Shown here piece after piece: positions 43,301 through 57,900 of a stretch of 64,000 nt of DNA (its first letter is position 1; every line of letters starts with the position of its first letter). Both the position numbers and the translations under genes were made by a program. The stretch is from Strongylocentrotus droebachiensis. Lineage: Eukaryota; Echinodermata; Echinoidea; Camarodonta; Strongylocentrotidae. Location of the stretch: NCBI GenBank assembly GCA_035222895.1, contig JAVYIG010000089.1, positions 124,001 through 188,000 of the forward strand. Reading direction: 5' to 3'. The notes under the pieces were generated by a model. That model was not told where the DNA came from. It searched no databases and worked only from the letters and a program-made list of their open reading frames with translations.

Positions 43301-45642
43301 AAATATGTTTCTTTGTAGGTCTCTGTACATGACATGTACATGTACATGTACATGTATGGTGTGAATGGCTTGTGGAAAAAAAGTTTGTCATGTCTCTTTA
43401 GAAATACCACAATGAATGGACTCGTGGGTGCGTGACATGGCGAATAGAAAGCCCTTGCCATTCACATGCTCAACCTGTTTTTAGACTAAGGAAACTTAGA
43501 TGAAACTCGTAGAAAGAATCATTGTATTGCGAAATAGCATACATGTACAAGAAACGTCATATAAATAGACTAATGTTGAAGAGCAGCTGGCCGATCATCA
43601 CTGCCGCTCACGATAAGCCCAGTTAAAGGATTCTTGTACGGTACAACATTCAGACTACATGTAGACCAGGACCTGGGTCCTTTATCAAGTTATCGTTCAA
43701 AAAGAAAGTCAAATAGGGGCTTCGTTATATGATGTTCTATAGTTCTGGTGTACATTTGTATGTGAGGTCACAATATTCTTTTGAAAGACACAGTGGTAGG
43801 TCAAAATTTCCAAAAATAGAAACACTTCAATAGATCTCTGCTCTATTACTCATAGTATTCATTGTGAGCCTTTCCTTTCAGACTCTTTGTAATTGGCCTA
43901 ATGATATAAGTGCAAATACATGTACAGAGAGAGGGAAAACATTTGTTGACCATTTCCAAAAGTAGGTCGAGTTCTGTTAAAAGTGAAAAAGAATGTGTGA
44001 GCCTTTGTTAAAATTCTTTTTACCTGTATCAGTTTGACCACATGCCATTGCCATGTATATCAATAGAAATGCCCCCTGAAAAGGGTTGCTATGCAAATGC
44101 CCTCACATTTGAAATATGACCAGAAACTCAGAAAGAGTTGAAATGTTTGGACCAAACTATCATGCCACATTGGTGTAGAGTACCATGTACCCTTTGCTAC
44201 ATGTAAGACTGATGCAATTTCTTTCCATATACAGTGTACATGTACATGTTTCCCACCTTCCTGATTTAAAGTCACAGAGAAGTCAGCTCTCATGGGGAAT
44301 TCGACACCGTTCGGGTGTTTACCCAATAACAGGTGTTGTCAATCACCAGGGTTAGCCTTGAGTTTTATGACCATTAGACCTTATGTAATGCTTTGCTTTT
44401 CCTTCGCCCGAAGAATCTTCGAACATGCTCCGAGAGACTAGGGGGTAATTCTTGATGGGCCAACGGGTTTGCAGTGTGCAGATTTGTACTCCCATTAATG
44501 GTATTTCCACCAAAGCTGGTGTCAGCGAATTATGGCCTTCTGCACATGGAAACTGACTACCCACTCCCTTTAAAGTCACTGAGTAGTCGGCTCTCATGGG
44601 GAATTCGACACCGTTCGGGTGTTTACCCAATAACAGGTGTTGTCAATCACCAGGGTTAGCCTTGAGTTTTATGACCATTGGACCTTATGTAATGCTTTGA
44701 TTTGCCGAAGACTCTCGAGCTCTCCCAGAGATTGGGGGTAATTCTTGACTGGACTATGGGTTTGCTGTGTGCAAAATTGTACCCCCATTCATGGTATTTC
44801 CACCAAGTCTGGTGTCAGCGAATTATGGCCTTCTGCACATGGAAACTGGCGATCCACTCCCTTTAATAGACAGGGCCCAGGTAAAGAGAGAGATCAAGAG
44901 GAAGAAAGTTTGTTGACCTTTGGCCAAGGTATGCTAGAGAGAGAGAGAAAGAGAGAGAAAGTGGAAGAAAGTTTGTTGACCTTGTTGACAACCAGTTCTG
45001 ATTGACTGCACACGATGTAGAGTCGTTTCCCTTCAAACTGGGTCCCAGCGTTCAAAGTTGGCCTTGCATGGAGTTCCCGTGTTGGCAGTGCATATTTGTA
45101 ATACACTCATACTGAATGCTATGGATTTTTCATTCAATGTTCTGCCTGATTGTGATAGGGAATCACTTATCTTTGGTAAAATCTCACAAGATTACTACGT
45201 GGACAATATTCCATACAAAATAGCTGGGAGCATGGCATTTGACTGAGGGATCAGAAAATATTAACAGTGGCTATGGACTATGGAGTACCTTTTTTCCCCC
45301 TGATATATCCTGGAAGAGGGTCCTTTAATTTGAAATCGTGAAAACATTTCATTCATAAACCCTAACCTAGAGTCAAGAGACTGATTAAAAATTAGAAATA
45401 TTGGTCAGCTTTCAATGAAAATCAGCGGATGATGTTATTATGACATCTGTAAATTTAAAATGTACATGTATTTTGTGAGAAACTGGCTTAAAATTATTTT
45501 GAATTGTTCATCAAACGGTACTTGTACTGTACTACTACTACTTTACTACTACTACATGTACATGTACATGTACCTCTACTATCATTACTAAATGTACTAC
45601 GATGACTATACTACTACATGTACTAGTAATAACGTACTACTT

Positions 45643-45691
<49 letters not shown>

Positions 45692-45852
45692 CACTACTAC
45701 CACCACCACTATTACCACCACCGCCACCACCACCACTACTACTACTTCTACTTCTACTACCCCTACCTCTACTACTACTACTTCCCCTACTACTACTACT
45801 ACTACTACTACTACCACTACCCCTACTACTACTACTACTACTACCACTACCC

Positions 45853-45889
<37 letters not shown>

Positions 45890-45897
45890 TACTACTT

Positions 45898-45940
<43 letters not shown>

Positions 45941-48900
45941 CACTTGTACTTCTATAGTGCTTCTAATACTTTTAGGGTACATGTCTAATTGATGTACATG
46001 TACATGCAGACTGCAGAGCATCACTATGCACTTTTGAAAGGGACCTTCAGCAACACTTCCAAACGACTCATCTCAATGCAAATTATATTTGCCTGAGAAA
46101 CCACAAAATCAACACATTTAGCTTCTCTACAAACAAGGCATGTACATATGTACATGTACATGTAAGAGTAGCAGGCTAATTCACAGTCATGATACTGTGT
46201 ACACCTACAATCAGGCCTACCAACAACAGTGGTGTGTGGGTGTATTGGACTATTGGTTTATGCAAATTTCAAGAAGAGTATGTATGGTTAAATCATGGGA
46301 TGAATAGAAATACCGTAATGAAAAAAAGGGGAAAAAAGGGGAAAAAAGAAGAAGTTGTTTTTAATTATTTTATTTTATTTCAGTAATGAAGGAGAGCTTT
46401 TTAATCATTTCATATGCCATTTACATCTAATACACTTGTAGAAAGAAAAGGAAAAGGGCCTGCAATATTCCTATGGATGAAAAAAATGGATGTCAAAACA
46501 TTTTTCAATTTTTTGCTCTCTTTTACATGTAGTACTGTATGCATTATTTACCTATCCACCCCAATAAATTAATGTACAATTAATGTCGTGATTTCGATAA
46601 CATTTATTAAAGTATTTTGCATTAATATTTGAATAAAAGTCTACAGTACATGTACATGAACTTCATAAATTTGTAATAGCATGATTATTTTATGATTTAA
46701 GCAAAGTGTTTGATTTTGACGGGTTGGATTCATAATATTAAGATCCGAAATCCATTAAAGACCAGTAGCCCATGTCACACAAAAGTGAATTTATATTTAC
46801 TTTATTAAAGTATAGCCCCGGTTATACAAAAGAAACAGTGATCTATTCACCAATAGTACATATGATAAAGGATACTGCAAGGTACATTTTTGTATGTGTT
46901 TAACAAAAATAAAATAATGTCCAAAATTTAGCTTTGCTTGAAGGGTAAATGTTATTACATCCGATGTCATCCAAACAGCGATTTCAAGTCTGAAACGAGT
47001 TTGCTGGCTAGCATTATGGTTGTCCTGAAGAAGATTCTAGAAGGGTTTGCGGGGCAAGGTCCATAGACACAGAAATTAAGCTCGATGTAGATCTAATGTA
47101 GATCTATCCAAATTATTAATGTCCCAGGTGATTAAGATAATGAATTAACCAGAATCTAATAGATTTGATGCATGCCTAATGATGGTTTGAGTGAACTCTG
47201 ATTTGATTTTCAAAACTCCCATCTATACAGTACATTATATAGACCTCCAGAGGTATCTTTTTCAGCTGACTATTTTTATGCCTCCGCCACCGAAGGTGGT
47301 GCCGGAGGCATCATGTTTTCGGGTTGTCCGTCCGTACGTCCGTACGTCCGTCCCGTTTGACCGTTATCACAATATCTCAAGAACCATTTAAGATTTAAAC
47401 TTAAGACTCGGGAATAGTATTTATCACCATAGGAAGACGATCTGATTAGATTTTGGAGTACGTAGGTCAAAGGTCACAGGTCACAGAGGTCAACTTATGA
47501 AATTCCTTGTATTGAGTTTGTTAGCGCGATATCTCAAGAACCATTTGAGATTTAAACTTCAAACTTCAGGATAGTATGTATCACCATAGGAAGACGATCT
47601 GATTAGATTTTGGAGCACGTATGTCAAAGGTCAAGGGTCACAGAGGTCAACTTATGAAATTCCATACATTGAGATTGTTATCATGATATCTCAAGAACCA
47701 CTGGAGATTTAAACTTCAAACTTAGTGATAGTGTGTAATAGGAAAACAATCTGATTAGATTTTGGAGCACGTAGGTCAAGGGTCACAGAGGTCAACTTAT
47801 GAAATTCCATACATTGAGATTGTTATCATGATATCTCAAGAACCACTGGAGATTTAAACTTCAAACTTAATGATAGTGTGTATCACCATAGGAAGACAAT
47901 CTGATTAGATTTTGGAGCACGTAGGTCAAAGGTCAAAGGCCACAGCGCACATTATGAATGCAAAAACAGCTTGTGATCGCGTTATCTCAAGAACCGATTG
48001 ATGGATTCATGCCAAAATTAGGTCATGTTTGTTACTTGCAGAGCCAATGAACTGAGTAGATTCTTGGTTCATAAGGTCAAAGGTCAAAGGTCATGGGCCC
48101 ATTATGTATGCAAAAATAGCTTGTGAACGCATTCTCATTAGAACTGACAGATGGATTACTATTTAACTCAGAACATCTTGCAGAGCCAATGAACTGAGTA
48201 GATTTTATGGTCATGAGGTCAAAGATCAAAGGGTCATATATGTATATGAGAAATTGCTTGTAATCACAATATTCTGAGAACCTGTCAATGGATTACCATT
48301 GAACGTGAATTCAATTTTTTTTTTCTGTTTTGGTTTGTAAAATTGCTCTATAACGGAGGCATCATTTTCGACTGCGCGCAGTCGAATTCCATCTAGTTAA
48401 TTTTGTATCCCACTAGACAAAGCAATATGATAACCCTACACATTTATACCAGTACCGGTAAGCAATTAATATTATTTGCAAATTGCTGCATTGCAATGTT
48501 GTTTTGATATAATGCTTCCGTATGCTGAATGCATGTAACCTACAATTCTCTACATGTTATTAGCTCTGTTGTACAAAAACAACACAAATAATTTGAAATT
48601 GTAATAAAGCTTAAAGCCCATGTTCAGGTTCGGTAAACCTTGCATTTGTTTCAGATTTCTTTGATTTTTTAGCGATAAATAGCAAGATAAGATCAACTGT
48701 GTCTGACTTTTACTCCTAGACTGGAATTTTTTTCATAAAATGAAAATATTCTATGAAAGAAAGCAGTGCAGTCAGCAAATTAGATCTCCGACAACACAAC
48801 TCCCGGGGATTGTGTGTCATATTTCTGTGATTTCTGCAAAACAGAGCTCATTGCATTTTTTGAAATATTATTATGAGCCCTAATTTGAACTTTTGAACGT

Positions 48901-51900
48901 TGTTGATTCTCTTGAGGCTTTGACACTACTGTAACCTTTGTAACTTAATCGTTGAAAGTAAAAAAAAAAATCCTACTTGCTTTTGAAAATGATTTAAAGC
49001 ACTGAAGCCATACCAAGAATTCTGTTTTTCTCCCTGGGGCTCTCTAAATTTATTTGTGGAGAACTATTTTTTCGAGAGCTCTTATGGGCTTACTTTGTTA
49101 TTTTTGTTTAAAGTGCGCGAACAAAAAATTGTTCTTCGCTCCTGTAGCCTACATACATGTACATGTACATACACGTGCGCATGCATGTACATGTACGTAC
49201 AGTTGTTGATAGCAGTTCACTACACTGGTTGCAGGCCACATGCTTCTGCACCAATGCTCTACATTCAATTTTCTACACTGACCAAATCCCAGCCCTAAAG
49301 TTTCTAAAACCCAATCAAGTAGACCTGTTTTATAACAGCAGTAACATATATCTAAATTAATTATATGCACAATTTTTTAAAAGCTTGCCTGAGGCTTGCC
49401 TGACATAGCAACACGTAATGTATGTAGACTGGATTCCAAGTATTGTATTCATTCATTAATAACAGGTAAATTAATGGAATAACTCGACACTACATGTAGG
49501 TCCCCAGGAAAGAAACATCCATAGATTTGAAGTAAACCGTTCTATTGCGACCCTAAGGATGTAATGTAATGAAGCCCAGTGAAATTTTGGCTAGAGCATA
49601 CTGTATGTTTGATCCAACAGTACACCATGCTGAACATGTATTTGTACATTTTATGACCAAATCAAGATATGGACTTAATACACATGTACATTTTGCAGTA
49701 TGCTTCCACGTTTGCCATATGGACAGATTCATTTATCAATTTCCAGTTTGCAGGCCTGCTATTTACATGAGGTACATGTAGATGATACGATAGGCAAATT
49801 TTGTTTATGTGCAAGATGACGTGATATTGATACCACTGCAATACATACCAATTCTAGGCCTCTCAAGCTTCCAATTTCTATTAGGGCAACTCCACAATGG
49901 CAGTAACAGAATCACCTTTGCTTGGTCTGCATTGCGATATACAATGTACATGTACATGTATGTACCGGTACATGTTATATTCATTGTGTCAGTGTTAGAA
50001 AGTGACATTAGTATAGTAGGCCTACTGTTTTTTTTTCATCACATGAAAGGCTTTTAGAATTGAAAAGAAAATTTGATAACTGAATTAATCAATTGAGCAC
50101 GTTTGTTTTGTTTCACCACAAAAATGATTAAAAAAACACACACATGTATACAACCAATGACAGAAAGATAATCTAAGTTTTAAACAATTCAGTTAAAATT
50201 AATTGAAGGAATGTGTTGTGCCTCTTGGTGAAAGAGACATTTGTTGCATGAAAATTAAGATTCATGGACTGAGTGAACTTATGTGGCTTTATGCTCAGTG
50301 GTATGGGCCACTTTTACTCCATGTACAAATACAGTACACAGGCCTTAAATTTCGTCATTTTTAGGGCAAGGCCAGTTTGGCCTCATATTTTTAAGGGCAC
50401 CTCATATTTTTAAGGGCACCAAGGCCAAAATATTTTTACAAAAAGGGCATCGAGGCCAAAATATTTTACAAAAAGGGCATCGAGTATGAGGCCAAAAAAA
50501 TTGATTCTATTTTTGTTAGATGTCATGTGTATTTTATGAAACTTGTGCGGGATCAATTTACCATGACTTTTAGCACCAGCTTCTTCACAGAATGTATAAA
50601 GGTCTACGGTACATACAAACAAGGCGGCGGCCCGCAAGCCTTAGATTTAGCAGCCAGGAGCAAGGGGCAATTTGTTTTTTAAGTTGCCCCTTGCCCACGG
50701 GAATTTACCAGAGCAAGGGGCAATTTTCCAAAAACAGAGAGGCCCCTTATCTAATCATAAGTTCAAAGAGAGTCTACAATGTTAATTTCATTAAATGTGA
50801 ATAGAACGATCAATTTAATAACTTTTTAATCTTAACAATGTGAACAGGAAAGATTGATTAAGAACATCAAACTTGCACATTAAACAGTATTTTAAAGTAA
50901 CTAAAAATATTGATGAGCAAATGAATAAATAAATTGTCAATTTCACAAACATCGAAAGTCAGAAGGACTTGGCAAGTTTACCGGGCCGGGCCGGGTATCC
51001 CAAATCGAAATCGCACCTCACACACAAACCTTCCGCCACACTCTCGGTAGTAGGAGCAAATTTGAAGAAATTATCTTTTTAACTGTTGTATAGGGTCTAG
51101 AAAGGTCTAAATAGGGTCTAGGCCTAACTAATGAAATAAGATGTAAAAATGTCATTAGACATTCGACAGCAGAAAGTGACACGCTCAGCTCAGTTGCGTT
51201 CACGAAACCAAAATCATACCTCGCACACACACTCTCGCCACTTTTGGTGGGAAGCTGTCGGGCTGGAAGTTTGCCAGCGAAACCGATGCACCCTCGGAGA
51301 TAGCGCGTAATTTTACCGGGACGCGAAACGTTCGTCTTGGGAAGCTGGCGGGGTAGCTTTTTGAAGCTAGGTCGGCTGGTGGCAAAATGAGAGTAACTAC
51401 GATCGACAACATCGTAGGTGTTCTTAACTTATTAATAAGATAATTCTAAATTCTATTTGAGATAAAATAATAAACTAGACCTACAAACAAACCTCGACAG
51501 ATCTCTAATGACCATTTGAATGCTTGTTTATTTCTCCATTTGACGATTTGTTTTCTTGATCCTGGCCTTCGATTTGTACGTAAATTCTACGTACGTGCGT
51601 GCGTCAACAGCATGCATGTTATCAAGCGATCGCATGAACGTACGTACGTGCGCTAGCGCATTGCCTATATAATAACAAAGGGCGCATTTTCACGGCACTT
51701 GCGCCTTATTAAAGCACTAAATACGAAGCTAGAAGAGAGCTCGTGGGCGGCAAACTGTTCGTGATTCGTGTATTTTTACTGTTCTAATAATTTATGGGCG
51801 CATTTTCACGGAAAACACTTGCGCCTTGCCGTCTAGTTTTAGATGATTATGGGCGCAATTGGTGGTTTTATGGGCGCAATTGGTGGTTTTATGAGCGCAA

Positions 51901-54900
51901 ATTTCAAAAAAAGGGCACGTCCAGTTGGAAAAAAAAGGCACGACGGCCAGTTTGAAAAAAAGGGCACGGCCTTTTTGGCCGTGAATTTATCTTTTTTTGG
52001 GAGGGCACCACGGCCAGTCATAGGGGCATCGACGGCCTGGCCGTCGATGGCCGTCGATTAATTTAAGGCCTGCAGTACATGTACATGAGTACTTTCATTT
52101 TTTATTAAAAATGAACTTGAGTTGTGGTAAGTATAGAAAAATAAATTCTTACAGAATCCATCGAAACTATTTTCACTATGAATATGACTGACAAAGAAAG
52201 CGGTCAAAATATACAGTTCCTCAGGTAGACAAAGGAACATCCCTTCACTGCTATTATGTAAAAATGTGTAGAACAGGTGTCACATGCATATTCACCTTTT
52301 TACATAATAGCAGTGAAGGGATGTTCCTTTGTCTACCTGAGGAACTGTATATTTTGTCCGCTTTCTTTGTCTGTCATGTTCATAGTGTTTACTGGTTCAA
52401 GCAACCAATCTACTGCAGGATAAACAATCCAGAATAAATCATAACATATCTGGGCTATTCTTGGGCTTATATGGATGTACAATAATATATTAAAATGAAA
52501 TGGGTTTAGAAATTGTGGGATGTCATTGCACAATGTGTGTAGGAGGAGTTCTGTCAAACCTCAAAGGAAAGAGCATCTACAAATGTGTAGGTGTACAGCA
52601 GTAAACAGGATGTACATGTACATGTATGCTGTTTGTATCTAGATCAACCCCCCCCCCCTTTTCTTCTCCCACATTCCATTGTGGTGTTGAAAGTTATCAG
52701 GCAACTAACTACAGTGTACTCTTGAATGTGATGACACACCCAAAGAAGAGACTCACCTCTGAAACGTGGTTTCGATAAACTCCGCCGGAACTCTGTGGAT
52801 TTTTGCAGTATGAATTTCGCTCTCAAAACACCAGTGATTTGTATAGATTTTTGGTTGTTATCACAACATGTACAGTACATGTGTATATACATGTACATGT
52901 ATATATGACTACCCTCACTTCAGCACTATAAGGCCATTACAAAAAATATACATGTTTAGCGTCCCCGCCCGCTTCCTTTTTGGGGGCCGCCTCCTATTTA
53001 TTTATTTTTTTGTTGAAATCTTTTATAATTTTTGTTGAAATTTTCTTTATTTTTTTTATAGAAAAAAAACACATGAAAAATACTGCTAAAAGTAAAATGG
53101 ATCTATTTCTGATTTAAAAAAAAAAAAAAATGTTGGCGGCCACGAAAAATAGCCTGACTGTCAGGGAAAATGTACCGAGTGGCCATTTTGAAGGAAAAAA
53201 AGGGCCTCCTCCTTCCTATTTTTCAAAAAAGCAGGACGCTAAACATGTGTTTTTTTAATTTGGCCTAATGCAGTCCTGAGCTAGTCTGCAAGCACAAACC
53301 CTGGTCAGTCGTAAAAGTGAGTCTGCACTATAAGACTACCATAGGCCATGTACTGAAGCTGCTCCTGACACTGACACAACCAGTAGGTAGCTGGGCTAGA
53401 CTTCTCTCAAGGCACAATGATTTATTGATAAAGTGTCAAATTAGGGTCTGTGCCTGCAGACTAGTCCTGAGCAGTGACAAGTTGCACATGCGCATTATTC
53501 ACAAAAACCCAGTATCAGAACACATGTTCTGTACACGTATATCAAACTTTCGAGGTAAAGTACATTTTTCATGGCCTAACCGCTATTATATTTCTCATCT
53601 TACAGGAAGCTATGTATGTACAGAAAACCAACGAATGTTCTCCGAGATGAGATGCCTGGTGTATCTATTCTGAAGCCTCTGTGTGGTGTTGATTCTAACC
53701 TCCCATCCAATCTGGAATCCTACTTCCAACTCAGCTATCCAAGGGTAAGACTTCTCATTTTTTACGTTACAGTTGTTACATTTTATATTTTGTAATTACA
53801 TGTACATGACACTAAAAACTATTTGTTTATTTATTTATTCATGTTTTATTTAGTACAATTAATAAAACAGTGGAGGGTATAGTCCAATTCAGTTAAAAGA
53901 AACTGCTTACCAACGGAGCCCTCCACATGATACAAACAATATTATAAAACATAAAACAAAACATCAATTGAAACATCAATACTTCTCAATATATAAAAAA
54001 TATTTATACATTTGAATAAACTATGTGAGGCGCACGTGGGATGCACGACGAGACCCCCCCCCCCCCAGTAGGCCAGATTCTTGTGTGTTTGTTGTTGAAG
54101 CATGTTAGAGAACTGTTTACATTGTTTCTCGAAATTGTTTAGTGACTTGCAATTTTGGACGGACAATGGCAAGTTATTAAATAAAGAATTTCCGGTGAAT
54201 GAAAAGGTAATACATACAAACTCTACCCTTAGTACCAATAGCAACTATTGATGAATAAAACAAACAGAAGGCAATTTGGATTCCCTATTGTATGTCCCAT
54301 AGAAATCATGTTCAGGCTGTGTGATACATGTACGGTACATAATTGTAATGTTCATACTGTACATTAAAAGGTAATGGACAAGGCTATTAAAGAGTTTTTG
54401 AAAGTACAAGTAGTCCTTGGCCGGTCCTTTGTAAATGAATGGTTTACTATTAAATCATATACCGGTACGCTATTAATACATATACAGTGTACATGTAGAA
54501 TATAGGGAAAGTGAAAGCTAAACCAATGATGATTGTCTACTGCACTTAACTATCTATCATCATAAATTAACCACACATGAGAAGCAGTAAAAGTAGATCT
54601 TGTACTTAAAGGTAAAGACCAGTATTGGTAACGCCCCAATTTCAAAAAATGAAATGGAAGCTCTCATTACCAATCATGTGAAAGAATATGTTTTGACTAA
54701 TACATGATGATAAAAAATTTGCCGGGAAACCGCCTACTAATTCATATATTTGGTAAATTTATTTCTCTCATGGTCGTGTGAGAGAGATAGGGTAGTCCCA
54801 TATACATCTTTCTGTGTATAGTGCTTGTAACTTTACGAAGAATGGGCCAAATTTCTTATCATTTTGATGATTCCAGAACCTTGCAGATGCTAGATGCTAG

Positions 54901-57900
54901 ATGATCAACCTTTTCTGATCGATTCCACAACGTTTCTTTCACAATGCAATCGCATGACCATTACTGGTCTTTACCTTTAAAGACAAGTGGCCTATTTAAA
55001 GGCATCGTTTAACTATGTTAAATCTGTGATGCATGGCCCTACATGTTTTCAGTGTCTGTGATATTGAAGCCCTAACAAAATTGCGCTTCAAAATGATCAC
55101 GAAGTGCCTCAAAAAAGTAAAAGCCTTTGAGTGACCGGTTTTACCATACTCGTTTTCCCCAATAGACTGGAGTGTTATAAAAACGGTTAGGAAAACAAAT
55201 TTTGAAATTTTGATTTCCAATCATAAATATCTTGATAATCAGACATGCAATCGGCTTGTAAAAGTCATCGGATTCCTGACTGACCTAAAAGGTTTATAAA
55301 TTGCAGCATGAGCTAAATCTATGTTTTTTTTTAGAATCTGAGGCACTGTTACCGAGTCACTTTAAAGACAAGTGGCCATTCCGATTGGTGCTACTACAGT
55401 TTTACTTTCTCTTTCAATTTCTCTTTTAATTTGATTGATTCTGTGGCAGAAGTGAACTAAGATTAGCTCCTGCAATACTTGCTCTGGGCTTTAATTCATC
55501 AGAGATATAGGGTTAAAAGCCTTGTTAAGATATGCCACAGTAAACTACTGTGTTTTGCAGGTTCTATTTTTAATTCTTTTTTTATCACATGTGACGTAAA
55601 GTGTAATACGCTTCACATTTTTGTTACTCGGACGATCATTACTCATGACACAGAACGAAGTGTAAGACCTTTGTAGCCCACACTAATACCATTCATTGAT
55701 GCGTTCATTTTTGTAATAACTTTTTTGAGGCGGCTTCGTATCTGAACGAGCCTTTCAAGGTTACAGTTGGTGTTAAAGGGATCCGGTAACTTTGTCTCAG
55801 ATTCTGAAATAAAATTCTGGATTTAGCTCATGATGCAATGATAATTATAAACCTTTAGGCCAGTCAGGAACCGCATGACTTTTACAAGCCGATCGCCTGT
55901 CTGATTATCAAGATATTTATGATTGGAATTACAAATTTTGAAAACCGTTCGCCTGACGGTTTTCATTTACACTACAGTCTATTGGGGAAAACGAGTATGG
56001 TAAAACCGGTCACTCAAAGTTTTTTACTTTTTTGAGGCACTTCTTGATCATTTTGAAGCGCAATTTTTTTAGGGCTTCAATATTACACCATATCACAGAC
56101 AATGATAACACGTAGGGCCGTGTATCTCAGATTTAACATTGTTAAACGATCCCTTTAAGTTAGGTTTAGCAGTTTGGTGAAGTGTTGTCCAGGGTGGAAG
56201 TTTTAACTTACACGTAGAAAATTGATAGTGGATTAGACGGTTGCTAGAGCCTTTTACAATTTGATTCCCACCATTAATACCAAAAATGATTTACTTAATG
56301 CTCCCTCCAAATCCCTCTAATTAAAGTGGGATTGAATGTGGCTAGTATGGGGTCGCAGCCGATGGATGGGCAGTCATTGACTCCTAAAGTCTTTTTATGA
56401 TGGATGTGGGTTGTTTTAATACGTGGGTTGTTTACGCTGAATATGAATCCTGGGCAGCTAATGGGCAGCTCTTGATGATGATCTGTTGTCATTAGCTTCA
56501 TTTACACTGCAACAAAAAAGATTTTCTCAGTTTTTGTCACATTCTGGTGTTTTGGCCGTACAGTTGCAAACCCGACAGAAAAAAAAAGAAATTGAAAGAC
56601 CCACAACTGGAGTGTGGTTTTTGTAACCAAATTTTGTCAGTGTAAAAGCAAATTTGATGAGATACAGGTTATTCGTCACGTGACTCCCTTGGCTTCTACA
56701 CTAACGCATACAGGGCACTGGCGTGTCGCGCATGTGCACTATTCGCCAAAAGAAACACGGTATGAGCAAACTTTAAAGGTAAAGACCAGTATTGGAAACG
56801 CCCCAATTTCAAAAAATGAAATGGAAGCTCTTATTACCAATCATGTGTAACAAATTTGCCGGGAAACCGCCTACTAATTGATATATTTGGTAAATTAGTT
56901 TATCTATTGGGATGTGAGAGATAAAAGCGCATGTGTCGCGCATATGTGCATAGTCCCATATACATCTTTCTGTGTACAGTGCTTGTAACTTTATGAAGAC
57001 TGGGCCAAATTTCTTATCATTTTGATGATTCCAGAACCTTGCAGTACCTCTATGCTGGATGATCAACCTTTTCTGGTCAATTTCTCAACGTTTCTTGGAC
57101 AATGCAATCGCATGACCAATATCTTTAAGCGGCTTTTTAATTTCATGGGTTTTTCCAGTAGTATAAATGGTAGTTTTAAAAAACTCAATGATTTTTCAAA
57201 ATGGTCTCTTGGAAGTGTAAATGGACCTATTGAAGGCTAGATGTCTCTGTTTTATTAAGGCATTGATCTAGCGTTAATCTTTAACTATCCCTTTCCCATC
57301 ATTACAAAAGCCTTTAATGTAGGCCTTGTGTAGTAAATCACAATTTAGCTTTTAACTCCCATGTCTTATTGAGGTGAAAAGAAAGCCATTGGATTCAGGA
57401 AACGCCTATTCAACATGAAAGCCATAATGACATTTTGTACACAAATTTGTGCAATTGTGCTAGTGAAGAGCAAATTTGGCATCAAAATAACCCTGCAATT
57501 CTGCCAGATATATGGAGGAAACATGCATTTAGAACATTAAAAACAAATTTGTGATGATATCATGATACACAGAATTTTGTTCCTCCCTCCTACATGAAAG
57601 ATGTTTACAAAACATATTAGGAATACAATGAAAATTCAAACTTACAAAATCAGCATTCAAGATTCAACGATTATTTTTACCTGAAGCTTTTCAGTAATCC
57701 TTTAGGCAGTTGAAAGGTTTAGATTGAAGCACATTTTGACTACTATTTAGATATGTACTAATATGTTGAACATAATATACATGTACATGATGCTAAAAAC
57801 TAAGCATTAAACCTGTGATGAATTTGTCCATCATGCTGTTATTACACCATAATACATAACAGTACAGTTTTATCTTCATGAGCTATCATCTCTGTTTAAA

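Larger units (their letters stand above)
37385..53605 (+). other. UGCG: UGCG intron 1 (16.2 kb)
   Basis: Contains three giant foldback elements (37915-38807, 38987-39845, 41823-43004), a relic with LINE RT core, a 300-bp tandem duplication, a (TAC)n tract, a repeat dense in AGGTCA, a 1.7-kb TIR element and several MITEs. Stretches not listed separately (for example 40248-41820, 43020-44250, 45000-45530, 46000-47270, 48400-50330) show AT-rich sequence with many TACATGTA/ACATGT runs and no gene I can support. Confidence 0.8.

Noticed and set aside
44060..44659. Similar frames starting [15 protein letters not shown] on the minus strand
   Set aside because: They are the tandem 300-bp unit translated twice. 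Nothing suggests a protein.
45592..46024. Long frames of Leu, Tyr or Val (up to 133 codons)
   Set aside because: They are translations of the (TAC)n tract on either strand and have no other content.
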